A DNA stretch of 64,000 nt from Domibacillus tundrae (GCF_000970675.1 NZ_LAJA01000004.1:155929-219928), one strand, 5' to 3'; positions 18,714-28,077 are shown, counted from the first letter of the stretch. Notes: generated by a model from the sequence alone, not told the origin. A program made the numbers and translations.

Positions 18714-20324
18714 GTGGAACTAAAGGATAAAAACATTAAAATATATCAAAAGCCTCTTAACGACAGCTATTTTATATTAGATGAGAAGCTTTGCATTAAA
18801 GAGGTCCATATAGATAACTGTGATTTATTTAATTTACCAAACTCTTCATTAAAAGGAAGGCTGCTTAAAGATGTTTTAACTGAGGACTACTTACAATTTT
18901 TCGAACACATTTTTTCTCAAATTCAAAAAGGTACACCAGCCATTTTTGAATTTTCCATTAAAAATAACCTGGCAATGGAAGTTAAAATATATCCCTCCCG
19001 CTATCAAACCACAGTAGTTTTAAAGGATAAAACAAAGTTAACGCATATTAATCAGATCTTAAAAGAAAGCAACAAAAAGACATCGTTTTTGTCGGAAGTT
19101 TCCAATGATATTATTCTTAGCAAAGAACCTAAACAGTTATTAACATCATTGTTTGATAAGATATCTGCTTATTTAGATTTAGATCTATATGTCAATTACA
19201 TTTTAGATGATAAAAAGCAAAAAATAAGGCTGACAAATTATCAAGGAATTTCAGAAGAGGTAGCAAAGGAAATAGAATGGTTAGAAATGGGTCAGGAAGT
19301 TTGTGGAACTGTCGCAAGAGACCAAACGAGAATAGTCGCTGAAGATGTCAGCACTTCTTCTGACCCAATGGTACAGTTGATTAAGGGATTGGGCGTAAAA
19401 TCTTACGTTTGTCATCCTCTATTTTCTAACGGTAAATTGCTCGGAACTTTATCATTTGGATCAAATAAAAGAGAAAAGTTTACATCAGACGAACTGGAAG
19501 TAGTCGATCAGGTATGCAAACAAGTAGCTATTTCTTTAGAAAGAAGATTTTTAATCACTAAACTTGAAGAAAAAAATGAGGCGTTAGAACATTCAAATTA
19601 CGAATTAAGTATTGCTAAAGAAGAGTCTGACCAGGGGAATAAAGCAAAAACAGAATTTTTATTACTCATGAGCCATGAGTTTAGAACGCCATTAAACACT
19701 ATTAACGGTTTTATACAAATACTGCTCTCGGATTTACAAAACCCTTTATCGGAAGAACAAAAAAATCGTTTAGAAAAAATGAGGAAAGCCAGCAAACAGC
19801 TGCAATTTATGATTAACGATATTTTAGATTTTGTCCGTTATGATATTGGAACGCTCAACTTAGAATTCGACTACATCGATATAAACGATATCATTAATGA
19901 TTGTATTCATAGCATAATTTCAAGTGCAAACAGGAAGGATATTAACATTTATTATCACGAATTAAACACGAATGTGCTTATTTATTCAGATTCGAAACGT
20001 GTAAAACAGGTAATAATTAATTTGATATCAAATGCTGTTAAATATAATACTGAAAGAGGAAAAGTTTTTATAAAAAGTACAATAGAAGATAAAAATCTAA
20101 TTATTGAAGTTAAAGACACCGGTGTGGGGATTTCTGAAGATGAGCTTAGTCTTATTTTTTCACCATTCTATCGTTCTCCTTCTAATTTTCCTTCTATTGA
20201 AGGTACTGGAATAGGTTTGGCACTAGTGAGACAAATTGTAGATGAGCTGGGTGGAGACGTAAGTGTTGTTAGCAGCGTAGGCAAAGGCAGCAGTTTTGTC
20301 GTGAAAATTCCTATTGGAATGTAG
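18714..20324 (+). CDS. PAS-GAF sensor histidine kinase, soluble
   Basis: 536 residues, GTG start with AAGGTGAT upstream. Order: PAS-like domain (~10-110), GAF domain (~130-280, LYVNYILDDKKQKIRLT, HPLFSNGKLLGTLSFG), short coiled coil, HisKA with phospho-acceptor His321 in MSHEFRTPLN, and HATPase (N-box NLISNAVKYN, G1 DTGVGIS, G2 GTGIGLAL). No membrane segments, so it senses a cytoplasmic ligand or redox state. No intact response regulator lies next to it; the LytTR gene upstream is broken. The GGDEF-EAL gene follows after 148 bases with its own ribosome site. All catalytic motifs are present. Confidence 0.93.
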   Translation: MELKDKNIKIYQKPLNDSYFILDEKLCIKEVHIDNCDLFNLPNSSLKGRLLKDVLTEDYLQFFEHIFSQIQKGTPAIFEFSIKNNLAMEVKIYPSRYQTTVVLKDKTKLTHINQILKESNKKTSFLSEVSNDIILSKEPKQLLTSLFDKISAYLDLDLYVNYILDDKKQKIRLTNYQGISEEVAKEIEWLEMGQEVCGTVARDQTRIVAEDVSTSSDPMVQLIKGLGVKSYVCHPLFSNGKLLGTLSFGSNKREKFTSDELEVVDQVCKQVAISLERRFLITKLEEKNEALEHSNYELSIAKEESDQGNKAKTEFLLLMSHEFRTPLNTINGFIQILLSDLQNPLSEEQKNRLEKMRKASKQLQFMINDILDFVRYDIGTLNLEFDYIDINDIINDCIHSIISSANRKDINIYYHELNTNVLIYSDSKRVKQVIINLISNAVKYNTERGKVFIKSTIEDKNLIIEVKDTGVGISEDELSLIFSPFYRSPSNFPSIEGTGIGLALVRQIVDELGGDVSVVSSVGKGSSFVVKIPIGM

Positions 20325-20472
20325 AAAGATTTTTTTGGAACTCGACAAAATAGTGAAGTTATACATGTTGCCTTGATAATTAAAGTTATCACGAACGATC
20401 ATTTTTTTAACGGATATAATCTTTTGACTATTTTCATTTTGTTCGTAAAGTATTATACGAGGAGGTGTTTAA

Positions 20473-22212
20473 ATGAACTGTCAAGATCTACATCTTTATG
20501 CAAATTTAGATTCTGTAGCTGAGGAAGTATTGTATTTATTAAGTAAGACGATAAATGCCAATACCATTTTTCTAGCTAGTAATGATCAAATTGACAATTT
20601 TATTATAAAGTCATTTAACCGGGAAGAGATCTTAGTTGAAGAAGGGGCTCGAATGCCGTTTCAAGATACACTTTGTCGACTTGTATTAGAAAATGGCTCT
20701 AGTCCCCTTGTTGTACCTAATTTAAGTAAAGATTCTTTAACACAGAACCATGTTATTAATCAACAGAGCGGTAACGGATCTTTCCTTGGGACTCCTATCT
20801 ATACGGAGGCAGGCAAATTATTTGGAACACTTTGTGCTTTTGACTCAAAGCCTTATGAATTTACTACATTTGAAGTGAAACTGTTTAAGACCTTTGCTTC
20901 CCTGCTTAGTCACACAATTATAATGGAAGAAGCTCTTATAAGAGATTCTCTGACAGGCCTTTATAATCGAACTTTTATAAAAAGGTACTTTCATAGTAAA
21001 ACAACAGAATTGAGTAACAATATGAGCGTTTTGTATATAGATCTGGATCATTTTAAAAGAATAAATGATACATTCGGCCATGATATGGGTGACTTTGTAT
21101 TAAAAAAAGTGGCTGCTGTTTTCCAAAAATTTCTTCCTCAAAATAGTATTGCTGCGCGCCTTGGAGGAGATGAGTTCGTCATTTTACTGCCTGAATATTC
21201 ATTAGAATGTGATGAGGCAAAAGGAGTAGCAGAAGGTATTTTAGAAATGCTATCTTCCGACCCACTCTGCGTTGAAGGAGAAGAATTTTTTGTTTCCGCA
21301 AGCATAGGAGTCAGCTGCTATCCAAAAGATGGAGAAGATATGGACAGCCTATTAAAGAGTGCTGATGCCACGATGTATACGGCCAAAAAGAAAGGCAGAA
21401 ATAATGTTCAGTTCTATCAGCAAGGAATGAATGATTTGGAATCAAGGTATTACAAACTTGAAAATGCTTTGCGACAAGCATTAAAAAAGGAACAATTCGA
21501 GATTTATTATCAGCCGCAATTTGATCTCAGAAATAATAGATTTCAAGGGATGGAAGCATTAATAAGATGGAATCATCCAGAATGGGGGGATATTTCACCA
21601 AACGAATTTATCCCTATTGCGGAAGAGAGCGGTTTAATAGAAAAAATTGGCGATTGGGTTTTTGAGAATGTTTGTAAACAAGGTGTGCAATGGGAGAAGC
21701 AAGGTATTCCTCCTTTCTTCTTATCAATAAATCTTTCTCCAAGACAATTCGAAAATAAGGAATTAGCAGACCGAATTGATCAGGTTCTTGAAGAAACTGG
21801 ATATAATCCACACTTCCTAAAAGTAGAAATAACTGAAGGTATGCTTATTAACGATATTGACCATACTGTAACATTAATTAAAGCCTTAAAATCAACGGGG
21901 ATTCATATCGCAATTGATGATTTTGGAACCGGCTATTCCTCTCTTTCTTACTTAAGCAAACTTCCGATCGATTGTATAAAACTCGATCGGAGCTTCACAG
22001 TAAATTTAGACAATAAAGTGAATAGAAAAATTGCCAAAGCTGTTATAAGTTTAGCGAAATCATTAGATATTTTGGCAGTTGCAGAAGGTATTGAAACGAA
22101 AGAACATTTAGCATTTCTAAAAAAGCATGGATGTAAATGGGGACAAGGGTATTACCTTGGGAAACCTAAATCTATTGCAGAAATCGATATTAGCCAATAC
22201 TTCCCTCAATAG
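20473..22212 (+). CDS. GAF-GGDEF-EAL protein (c-di-GMP synthase/phosphodiesterase)
   Basis: 579 residues, strong GGAGG before the ATG. GAF (~1-150) senses a small ligand. The GGDEF domain (~155-320) has the active motif LGGDEF (~230-235), but the inhibitory I-site RxxD is replaced by PQNS. The EAL domain (~330-579) keeps EAL at 361-363, NLSPRQF, KVEITEG, IDDFGTGYSS, IKLDRSF, VAEGIET and GYYLGKP, so both activities look possible. It would make or degrade cyclic di-GMP in the cytoplasm. The window also contains a c-di-GMP riboswitch at 46.7 kb. It is well preserved despite the decayed surroundings. Confidence 0.95.
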   Translation: MNCQDLHLYANLDSVAEEVLYLLSKTINANTIFLASNDQIDNFIIKSFNREEILVEEGARMPFQDTLCRLVLENGSSPLVVPNLSKDSLTQNHVINQQSGNGSFLGTPIYTEAGKLFGTLCAFDSKPYEFTTFEVKLFKTFASLLSHTIIMEEALIRDSLTGLYNRTFIKRYFHSKTTELSNNMSVLYIDLDHFKRINDTFGHDMGDFVLKKVAAVFQKFLPQNSIAARLGGDEFVILLPEYSLECDEAKGVAEGILEMLSSDPLCVEGEEFFVSASIGVSCYPKDGEDMDSLLKSADATMYTAKKKGRNNVQFYQQGMNDLESRYYKLENALRQALKKEQFEIYYQPQFDLRNNRFQGMEALIRWNHPEWGDISPNEFIPIAEESGLIEKIGDWVFENVCKQGVQWEKQGIPPFFLSINLSPRQFENKELADRIDQVLEETGYNPHFLKVEITEGMLINDIDHTVTLIKALKSTGIHIAIDDFGTGYSSLSYLSKLPIDCIKLDRSFTVNLDNKVNRKIAKAVISLAKSLDILAVAEGIETKEHLAFLKKHGCKWGQGYYLGKPKSIAEIDISQYFPQ

Positions 22213-22514
22213 ATTTTTAATAAAAAATTGACTTTTAAGTTAACAACCACCTTTCAAAAGCATTTAATTTTTTGCTTACTGATATGTGAGTGTTTGTTTT
22301 CGAACTTATACACTTCCTTTTATAGATTTGCAGTTGTCTCTTTGAGTTTAATAAAATCAAACTTAAAAATCAGTTTGAATAAGGATGTTAATATGCTGGT
22401 TATTTTGAAAGGAATTAATTTTCAATCTTCTATATATTATCATGGCAATCCTTTCACTTTATCTATCGTAAACTGTTTCTTTCTGTCGCGCGGCCACATA
22501 AATTCGCTTTAATC

Positions 22515-22556
22515 TAAAAAACAAGCGTTCATGCGGTGTATTGCATGAACGCTTGT
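22515..22556 (-). terminator. Terminator downstream of the integrase remnant
   Basis: Perfect 14-bp stem ACAAGCGTTCATGC / GCATGAACGCTTGT with loop GGTGTATT. On the minus strand it is followed by TTTTTT, so it ends leftward transcription. The stretch 22213-22514 shows no supported gene. Confidence 0.8.
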
Positions 22557-22659
22557 TGAGTTTATACTGATTTTAGGGCTGTAAATGTACCATTTCCAGC
22601 GATTCATCCCATGTATTCTTTTGCTTGGACGTTTCAGTGATTAATGGGTTACAACCGTT

Positions 22660-23232
22660 TTAACTGACATGCGGAATGTCAGATTTATAGGCTTCCTTCA
22701 AGAAAATAGAGATGTTATCAGAATCGATGAATTGGACTTCTCTTTCTTTCACAACCCTTTTACCGTAGCCCTTTCAACAAGGATTGGTTTTCAGCTTTCG
22801 CAGCGTAATGGCTTTATTGAGAGCGTTATACATCGTACCATGTACGATTTCAATCGTTTTCTTGCTATATTGAGCTGCATGAAGACTATTTAAGAATCGT
22901 TGATATAGGAGCGGAGTTGAATCCTTTAATGCTATGTTTTTAAAGAATGGATTGATATGGTTCCGTATATTTGATTCATGTATATCATGCGTATTGCGGC
23001 GGATCGTATCCTTCTTATGTTCATGCAGCCATTCTTGAAGAAAAGTCTTTAGCGAAATACCAGTTTGCTCAAATCCGTTTTGAAGCTCTTTCTCCCTCTT
23101 ATGGGCGGCCAGTTGGGCTTCTTTCTTTGTTTTAAAACCGCCTTTCGACTTTTCTTTTGATATATTGGTTATCGGATCTACATAGCTGATGCGAAACTGC
23201 CACGTATTTCCCCACTTTCTAAAGAACGCCAC
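22660..23232 (-). pseudogene. Tyrosine-type phage/ICE integrase, N-terminal half only
   Basis: GTG at 23232 has AAGGAGATT 8 bases upstream. The arm-type DNA-binding domain (WGNTWQFRISYVDPITNISK, GGFKTKKEAQLAAHKREKEL) and the SAM-like core-binding domain (LQEWLHEHKKDTIRRNTHD, RFLNSLHAAQYSKKTIEI) are intact. The frame stops after LKTNPC at 22774. A shifted frame continues KRVVKEREVQFIDSDNISIF to a stop at 22660. The catalytic R..HxxR..Y domain is absent, so it cannot recombine DNA. With the ImmA gene upstream it marks a former ICEBs1- or prophage-like element. Confidence 0.87.
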
Positions 23233-23319
23233 TTTATTCAATCTCCTTTCCACTTATGGATTACTTAATACTCAACCTTATTACTATTGCTGGAACAATG
23301 TAAGCAGGGAAGAGGGACA

Positions 23320-23796
23320 CTAGTTTCCGTAATAAACCATAGAACATTGAAGCAGCCATTGTTCAAGCCATTCTCCTGCAAAATCTGGTTCAACACCAAT
23401 TGTCTGGGCAATGATGCTGATGGCTGATTTCTTGTTATCGGTTAAGTCGAGTTTTTTTGAGCAAAAATGCAGAGCAAAGCTCTTGACCTGCCACTCCTGC
23501 ATTTTTAAAAAGAATGGAGGGAGCGTGTGCTGATTTCCTGCATGACGCAACAGGTGACAAAGCTCATGCGCAAATTCTTGCCATTGCGCAGCTGAAGAGA
23601 GGTTTTGGTTCAGCATAATAAGTGAGAACTGACTATGCTCTACGCATTTGCTTGTCCCATCCACATAATCAACCACAATCCTGAGCCTTGCGGAAATTTC
23701 TTCAGGATTTAGCTGCCGGGGATGATAAATGCCAATGTTGGTATAAATGTTTTCAATAAAATCTTCTAAATGCGTTTTCGTATAGACCAAAGTCAC
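23320..23796 (-). CDS. immA: ImmA/IrrE-family metallopeptidase
   Basis: 158 residues, GTG start with AGAGG close upstream. Zinc-binding HExxH is in FAHELCHLLRHAGNQ (~residues 77-91), and a second conserved block LKMQEWQVKSFALHFC carries the expected acidic ligand. In ICEBs1 and phi105-like phages ImmA cleaves the repressor ImmR to trigger excision. The usual adjacent ImmR gene is missing here; its nearest relative in the window is the broken repressor at 30.6-31.0 kb. Decayed copies of the same family lie at 45.2 and 51.5 kb. It may now act on another XRE repressor or be an orphan. Confidence 0.9.
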   Translation of the reverse strand: MTLVYTKTHLEDFIENIYTNIGIYHPRQLNPEEISARLRIVVDYVDGTSKCVEHSQFSLIMLNQNLSSAAQWQEFAHELCHLLRHAGNQHTLPPFFLKMQEWQVKSFALHFCSKKLDLTDNKKSAISIIAQTIGVEPDFAGEWLEQWLLQCSMVYYGN

Positions 23797-24005
23797 TGCC
23801 TCTTTTACTATTTACATTTATGGAAATATATGTTCTTTTGGGTATATAACAAAACATGCCAAAAAGAAAAGAGAAAAGCAGATAATTGTCAGAGAAAGAA
23901 AAAAACTTGTCCTAAAAAAGGACTGGTTTGAGAAAAATTATTTTTTTAATTTGCTGGCACCCCTTTTCAGAAGAAGGAAGAGATCAACACCGCTATATAG
24001 TTTCT

Positions 24006-24550
24006 TCAACTGGCTGTGTCTAATCCTTCTACTGTTGGAAGCAGGACAGTAAAGCTTGTGCCTTTTCCTGGAGTGCTGTCAACATATATCTGGCCACCCA
24101 TAGCTTTCACAACACTGTAGACAACCATCGTGCCAAGTCCAGTTCCTATATCTTTTGTTGTGAAGAAAGGCACTGCCCAAACGCTCAAGTTGTTCTTCAT
24201 TCATGCCAATCCCTGTGTCTGCTATAGTAATTAAGGCATTGCTTTTAAAGCGTTTTAGCTCGACTTTTAATTTTCCACCTTGAGGCATAGCTTTAATACC
24301 ATTTTCCACGATATTTATAAGGCACTGATGAAGTTTTTCCTTTTCACCGGCACTATAAATGGTTTTTTCTAAACTCATTTCAATTTTCACATTATTTATA
24401 GCGGCATAAGGTTCAATAAAATTTTTGATACTTGCTAATTCCTTAGGAAGGTCCAATATCTTTACGTTTTCTACTGAGGGTTTTGCAAAGGTAAGATAAT
24501 CCGTGATCGTAGACTCCGCTTTATCAAGCCCCTCCAAGGCTGTTTCAATT
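24006..24550 (-). pseudogene. Sensor kinase remnant (ATPase domain, frameshifted)
   Basis: Catalytic part of a kinase closely related to the intact one at 49.98-51.28 kb. Shared blocks are [52 protein letters not shown] and [19 protein letters not shown]. Sensor and HisKA regions are gone. One frameshift lies near 24170 between the G1 and F boxes, and an in-frame stop lies near 24552 at the 5' edge. It is not expected to be functional. Confidence 0.85.
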
Positions 24551-24616
24551 TACTTGTATTTTTGAAGAAGGGAATAATAACACTCAATCTGTGCAATTTT
24601 CGATTTTATTTGTATT

Positions 24617-24967
24617 CTAACAAACAAAATCGAAAACGTCGTCTTCAGCTAAAACATTCTCCTCAATCAAAATCTCCCCAACTTCTTTATTGCCACGACA
24701 GGTGACGCACGAATCGTAATCAAGTGAGTGGACGGTAAGATAAACGGCTTTCTCAATATCAGATTGTTGTTTTGTATACTCTTCATAACTTCCATTTTGA
24801 TGAAAGAAATCAGGTGTTGCATTCGCTATGTTAACGCTGTCATACCATTGGACGTAAGGCTTTCCTTTTGCCGTGCCGACCCGTATTACGGTATAGATGG
24901 ATTCTTCCGTCCATTTCGCAAAATGATTGCCTGCTTGGTACCAGCCATTTCGTTTTTTGACAATCAT
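24617..24967 (-). CDS. Hypothetical protein, 116 residues
   Basis: Not recognised. ATG with GAGAGGA upstream, so translation is plausible. It begins MIVKKRNGWYQAGNHFAKW, contains a CVTC pair near residue 88, and ends in an acidic tail (EENVLAEDDVFDFV). No signal peptide or membrane segment. It lies in the decayed element between a kinase remnant and a dispersed repeat, so a phage or ICE cargo origin is likely. Confidence 0.55.
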   Translation of the reverse strand: MIVKKRNGWYQAGNHFAKWTEESIYTVIRVGTAKGKPYVQWYDSVNIANATPDFFHQNGSYEEYTKQQSDIEKAVYLTVHSLDYDSCVTCRGNKEVGEILIEENVLAEDDVFDFVC

Positions 24968-25169
24968 ATCTATCGTCCTCTCTCTGTTAAACTCTTATAC
25001 TTAAATGTATGTTACAATTCTCATTTTAATCATACATTGTTAAAAAAATGCAAAAGACTGTCGTTTTTCATGGCCTTTTACCTCGCTAAAGCTTGCAGAA
25101 TAACAAAATCGAGCAGCTAAGAGGTTATAAACTTTTTTCTTCTTAGATTAACATGTGCCTTTATTTTAA

Positions 25170-25198
25170 CAAGAAAATCAACAACGCTCTTTAACAGA
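25170..25198. repeat. Dispersed repeat copy (AAAATCAACAA..TTTAACA)
   Basis: CAAGAAAATCAACAACG followed by CTCTTTAACA. Related copies lie at 9038-9066, at 61566-61597, and inverted at 60836-60862. Probably ends of small mobile elements. Confidence 0.5.
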
Positions 25199-25494
25199 GA
25201 AGGGTATTTTCAGGGTAGCCGATTTTTTTGTTCTTTTCAGTGAAACATAAATTATTGAAGAGTGCAGTGAAAAGAAGAATTCGGTGTAATGCAGGGCTGG
25301 CAAAGGATTGAGGAGTTTGCTGTCTGCAACACACCATGTTTTATGGTATAGTCAAAAAGATCACGAGGAAAAAAGATGACCATAACAATGTACTAGTGTA
25401 CTGGCGCCTTGGGATAAATAGGAACTGTTACAGTTGCAATTGTTTTTGTTTTTGTTTTTGTTGAAATTATAATTAATAGAGTAGAGAGGAGAAA

Positions 25495-25531
25495 ATGTCT
25501 AAGAATAAAGCCGTATTCTATCAAATTTTAC
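25495..25531 (+). pseudogene. Start of a short ORF interrupted by the IS608-like element
   Basis: GAGAGGAG lies 5 bases before ATG and 12 codons follow (MSKNKAVFYQIL) up to the insertion point. Joining TTAC at 25531 to the flank at 26985 restores an open frame of 39 codons (QDYLWVMRVILLLAKLLHHI continues it). Its TGA overlaps the terC start (ATGA). The rebuilt peptide is not recognised; it may be a leader or coupling ORF. Confidence 0.4.
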
Positions 25532-26984
25532 CGGAAGAGTACCCCCACTTCAATCATGTGAAGGGCAAAGCCCGATGATAAGTGGCGGGGTGAATGTCGG
25601 TTTGCGAAGCAACAGCCTTTGTTTTTTATTCCAAATTCGATAAAATAATCCTTATAAATAGTGATAATAAGAAGATGGATGGAGGTGTTTGGCGTTGCTG
25701 GTCAATAAAGCGTATCGATTTCGATTATATCCGTCCAAAGAACAAGAAATATTGATTGCCAAAACAATAGGCTCCAGCCGTTTTGTATTTAATCGCTTTT
25801 TATCCTTGTGGAAAGAAACGTATAAAACAACCGGAAAAGGGCTTTCTTTTAATGTCTGTTCTTCGCATCTTACTCAGCTGAAAAAAGAATTGGAGTGGCT
25901 GAAAGAAGTAGATTCGCATGCGTTGCAGTCCTCTTTAAAGAATCTTGTGGATTCGTTTGATCGTTATTTCAGGAAACAAAATGAGGCACCCCGGTTTAAA
26001 AATAAACGGAACAACGTGCAATCGTACACGACCAGCATTGAAAAGAAGAACCAAAATCCTGAAGTCAGCATTGCCGGGAACCGGTTGAAACTGCCGAAAT
26101 TGGGCTGGGTTCGATTTGCGAATAGCCGTGAAGTGAAGGGCCGTATTTTAAATGCAACGGTACGAAAAACGTCATCCGGGACGTATTTTGTCTCCTTTCT
26201 TGTAGAAACGGAAGTGAAAGACCTGCCAAAAACAGATTCCACTATTGGTATTGATGTTGGCTTAAAAGATTTTGCTATTCTGTCGAATGGAAAAGTGTAC
26301 AAGAATCCAACGTTTTTTCGCACATTAGAAGAAAAACTGGCAAAAGCACAACGCATTCTTTCCCGGCGGCAGTGTCTAGCCACTCAGCAGAAAAGACCGT
26401 TGGCAGAGGCAAAAAATGTGCAGAAACAGCGTGTCAAGGTGACTCGTCTTCATGAACAGATTGCGAATGCACGGACGGACTATCTGCAGAAAATCACCAC
26501 CGAAATCATCAAAAACCACGATGTGATCGGAATTGAGGATCTGAACGTATCAAGCATGCTGAAGAACCAAAAATTAGCGAAAGCCATCAGTGAAGTTTCC
26601 TGGTCTGAGTTCCGCACGATGCTGGAATACAAAGCGAAATGGTATGGCAGGCAGATCATTGCGGTTGATCCCCGCCACACGTCCCAAAAGTGTTATTCAT
26701 GCGGGCACACAGCGAAAGAAAACCGTCAAACACAGGCGGCTTTTATTTGTGTCTCCTGCGGCCATTCTGAAAATGCAGACATCAATGCTTCCCGGAATAT
26801 TCATGAGTTAGCCATCTCGCATTAAGACCACTTGCTTGACCGCAGGAGACTTGCTGCAAAGTCATTTGTACTGCCAACCGTCGGAATTGACGGGTGTAGC
26901 CTAATGAATTAGGAGCCAATAGGTTTCTGTACTTAGGAATCCCCCACGTTCAACGAACGTAGTGAGTAACTGGGGGTAATTCAA
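25532..26984 (+). mobile_element. IS200/IS605-type (IS608-like) element carrying only tnpB
   Basis: The left cleavage tetranucleotide TTAC lies at 25528-25531 and the right end TCAA at 26981-26984, the pair used by IS608. A left hairpin region (CCCCCACTT..AAGTGGCGGGG, 25542-25591) and a right hairpin (CCCCCAC..TGGGGG, 26941-26976) are present, with GAAT at the foot of the right one. There is no tnpA, so mobility would need a transposase in trans. Boundaries come from known IS608 rules, not from an empty site. Confidence 0.78.
25695..26825 (+). CDS. tnpB: TnpB RNA-guided nuclease (IS605 OrfB)
   Basis: 376 residues from TTG at 25695 (GGAGG 9 bases upstream); a TTG six bases earlier is too close to that site. 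The order is the N-terminal WED/REC-like part (AYRFRLYPSKEQE, RFVFNRFL), then a split RuvC with Asp187 in IGIDVGLKDF, Glu281 in GIEDLNVSSM and Asp362 in ADINASRN. Between them lies a zinc finger (CYSCG..CVSCG). All three catalytic acids are present, so DNA cleavage guided by the 3' omega RNA is expected. The target-adjacent motif would be TTAC, possibly TTTAC, by analogy with the left flank. Confidence 0.93.
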   Translation: MLVNKAYRFRLYPSKEQEILIAKTIGSSRFVFNRFLSLWKETYKTTGKGLSFNVCSSHLTQLKKELEWLKEVDSHALQSSLKNLVDSFDRYFRKQNEAPRFKNKRNNVQSYTTSIEKKNQNPEVSIAGNRLKLPKLGWVRFANSREVKGRILNATVRKTSSGTYFVSFLVETEVKDLPKTDSTIGIDVGLKDFAILSNGKVYKNPTFFRTLEEKLAKAQRILSRRQCLATQQKRPLAEAKNVQKQRVKVTRLHEQIANARTDYLQKITTEIIKNHDVIGIEDLNVSSMLKNQKLAKAISEVSWSEFRTMLEYKAKWYGRQIIAVDPRHTSQKCYSCGHTAKENRQTQAAFICVSCGHSENADINASRNIHELAISH

Positions 26985-27004
26985 AGGATTACCTATGGGT
27001 TATG
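26826..27004 (+). ncRNA. Predicted omega RNA (reRNA) with guide at its 3' end
   Basis: In this family the RNA spans the 3' end of tnpB to the right end of the element and continues into host DNA as guide. Here the scaffold would finish with hairpin AATCCCCCAC..CTGGGGGTAATT and end at TCAA (26984). The guide would then be AGGATTACCTATGGGTTATG (26985-27004). Extent is inferred. Confidence 0.6.
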
Positions 27005-27063
27005 AGGGTAATACTATTGTTAGCGAAACTTTTACATCACATTTTAAGTTTTAGAAAGGAAAG

Positions 27064-27852
27064 ATGAGGATGGAGTCAATCTGGCTGGAGTATGCATGGG
27101 CATTGTTAATTTTAATCGGGTTAGAAGGGTTGTTATCGGCTGATAATGCCCTTGTACTGGCAGTTATAGCCAAGCATTTACCCGAAGATCAGAAGAAAAA
27201 AGCTATAAATTACGGAATCATTATGGCCTTCTTTTTCCGATTTGCTGCACTTTTTGCAATTTCTTTTATCGCAAACGTCTGGCAGGTACAGGCGATAGGA
27301 GCAGCTTATCTTCTTTACTTAGGCTTAAAGCATGTCATTCAGGCCCGGTTCGGGAAAGAAAATGAGAATATTCGTGAGGAGGTTGAAGAGGAAGCAGAGG
27401 TAGCCGCAGGGAAAGGTTTCTGGCCCACAGTAGGGAAGATTGGTTTAGCCGATCTTGCTTTTGCAATTGATTCGATTTTAGCTGCGGTTGCTATTGCCCT
27501 TGGTCTTCCGGATTCACCGCTCGGTAATTTCGGCGGCATGGATGGAGGAAAGTTTATTGTAGTTGTTCTTGGAGGGATTGCTGGCCTTATCTTGATTAAG
27601 TATGCAGCAACATGGTTTGTGCAACTTCTTGATCAACGTCCAGCATTGGAAACAACGGCCTATGCAATTGTTGCCTGGGTCGGTGTCAAACTTGCTGTAA
27701 TTACTCTTGCCCACGAGGACATTGGTGTCTTAGATCATCATTTCCCACACAGCACCGTTTGGACTCTGATCTTCTATGGAGTATTAGTTGGTATTGCTCT
27801 ACTCGGCTGGTTTGCACCGGCCAATAAGTCATTAGAGAAAGAGAAATTATAA
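27064..27852 (+). CDS. TerC-family membrane protein (YkoY/YceF-like)
   Basis: Integral membrane protein of 262 residues with about seven helices. Family motifs: GLEGLLSADNALVLAVIAKHLPEDQKKKA (split here as GLEGLLSADNALVLAV and KHLPEDQ, residues ~18-46) and LADLAFAIDSILAAVAIALG (~138-157) with the conserved Asp residues expected to bind metal. An acidic linker (NENIREEVEEEAE) lies between. TerC proteins aid Mn2+ export and metallation of secreted enzymes (family knowledge). AAAGGAAAG precedes two possible ATGs (27064 and 27070). An IS608-like element was inserted 80 bases upstream. I found no yybP-ykoY riboswitch in the 5' region. Confidence 0.9.
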   Translation: MRMESIWLEYAWALLILIGLEGLLSADNALVLAVIAKHLPEDQKKKAINYGIIMAFFFRFAALFAISFIANVWQVQAIGAAYLLYLGLKHVIQARFGKENENIREEVEEEAEVAAGKGFWPTVGKIGLADLAFAIDSILAAVAIALGLPDSPLGNFGGMDGGKFIVVVLGGIAGLILIKYAATWFVQLLDQRPALETTAYAIVAWVGVKLAVITLAHEDIGVLDHHFPHSTVWTLIFYGVLVGIALLGWFAPANKSLEKEKL

Positions 27853-27919
27853 AAGGTAAATATATGAATAATTCTACTTAAACTAACGGATGCTTGAGTT
27901 GAAGAAGCTGGCTATAAGA

Positions 27920-27949
27920 AGAACTCAGAAATGGGTTCTTTTTCTTTTG
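27920..27949 (+). terminator. Terminator after terC
   Basis: AGAACTC / GGGTTCT stem with loop AGAAAT, followed by TTTTCTTTT. Confidence 0.7.
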
Positions 27950-28051
27950 CTGAAATAGCAACATTAATGTTTAACAGAGATTTGAAAGAATATCGAAAGA
28001 GCGTTACCGTTTATAGATGCTATGATGATAGTGTGAAAGATTTAGCGATGG

Positions 28052-28077
28052 GCCGCATGTTCATGAAGCGGCTTTTT
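28052..28077 (+). terminator. GCCGC / GCGGC hairpin with T-run
   Basis: Five-bp GC stem with an 11-base loop, followed by TTTTTG. It may end an unrecognised short transcript. No gene is supported in 27950-28332. Confidence 0.5.

Noticed and set aside
22228..22512. 94-codon plus-strand ORF
   Set aside because: No ribosome site, composition like translated AT-rich non-coding DNA, no recognisable motif.
25200..25490. yybP-ykoY manganese riboswitch upstream of terC
   Set aside because: The family often has one, but conserved blocks (GGGGAGUAG, paired GCCGAAC regions) are not visible in the region.
22660..27000. An active integrative element bounded by the integrase
   Set aside because: The integrase lacks its catalytic domain and no att-like direct repeats were found.
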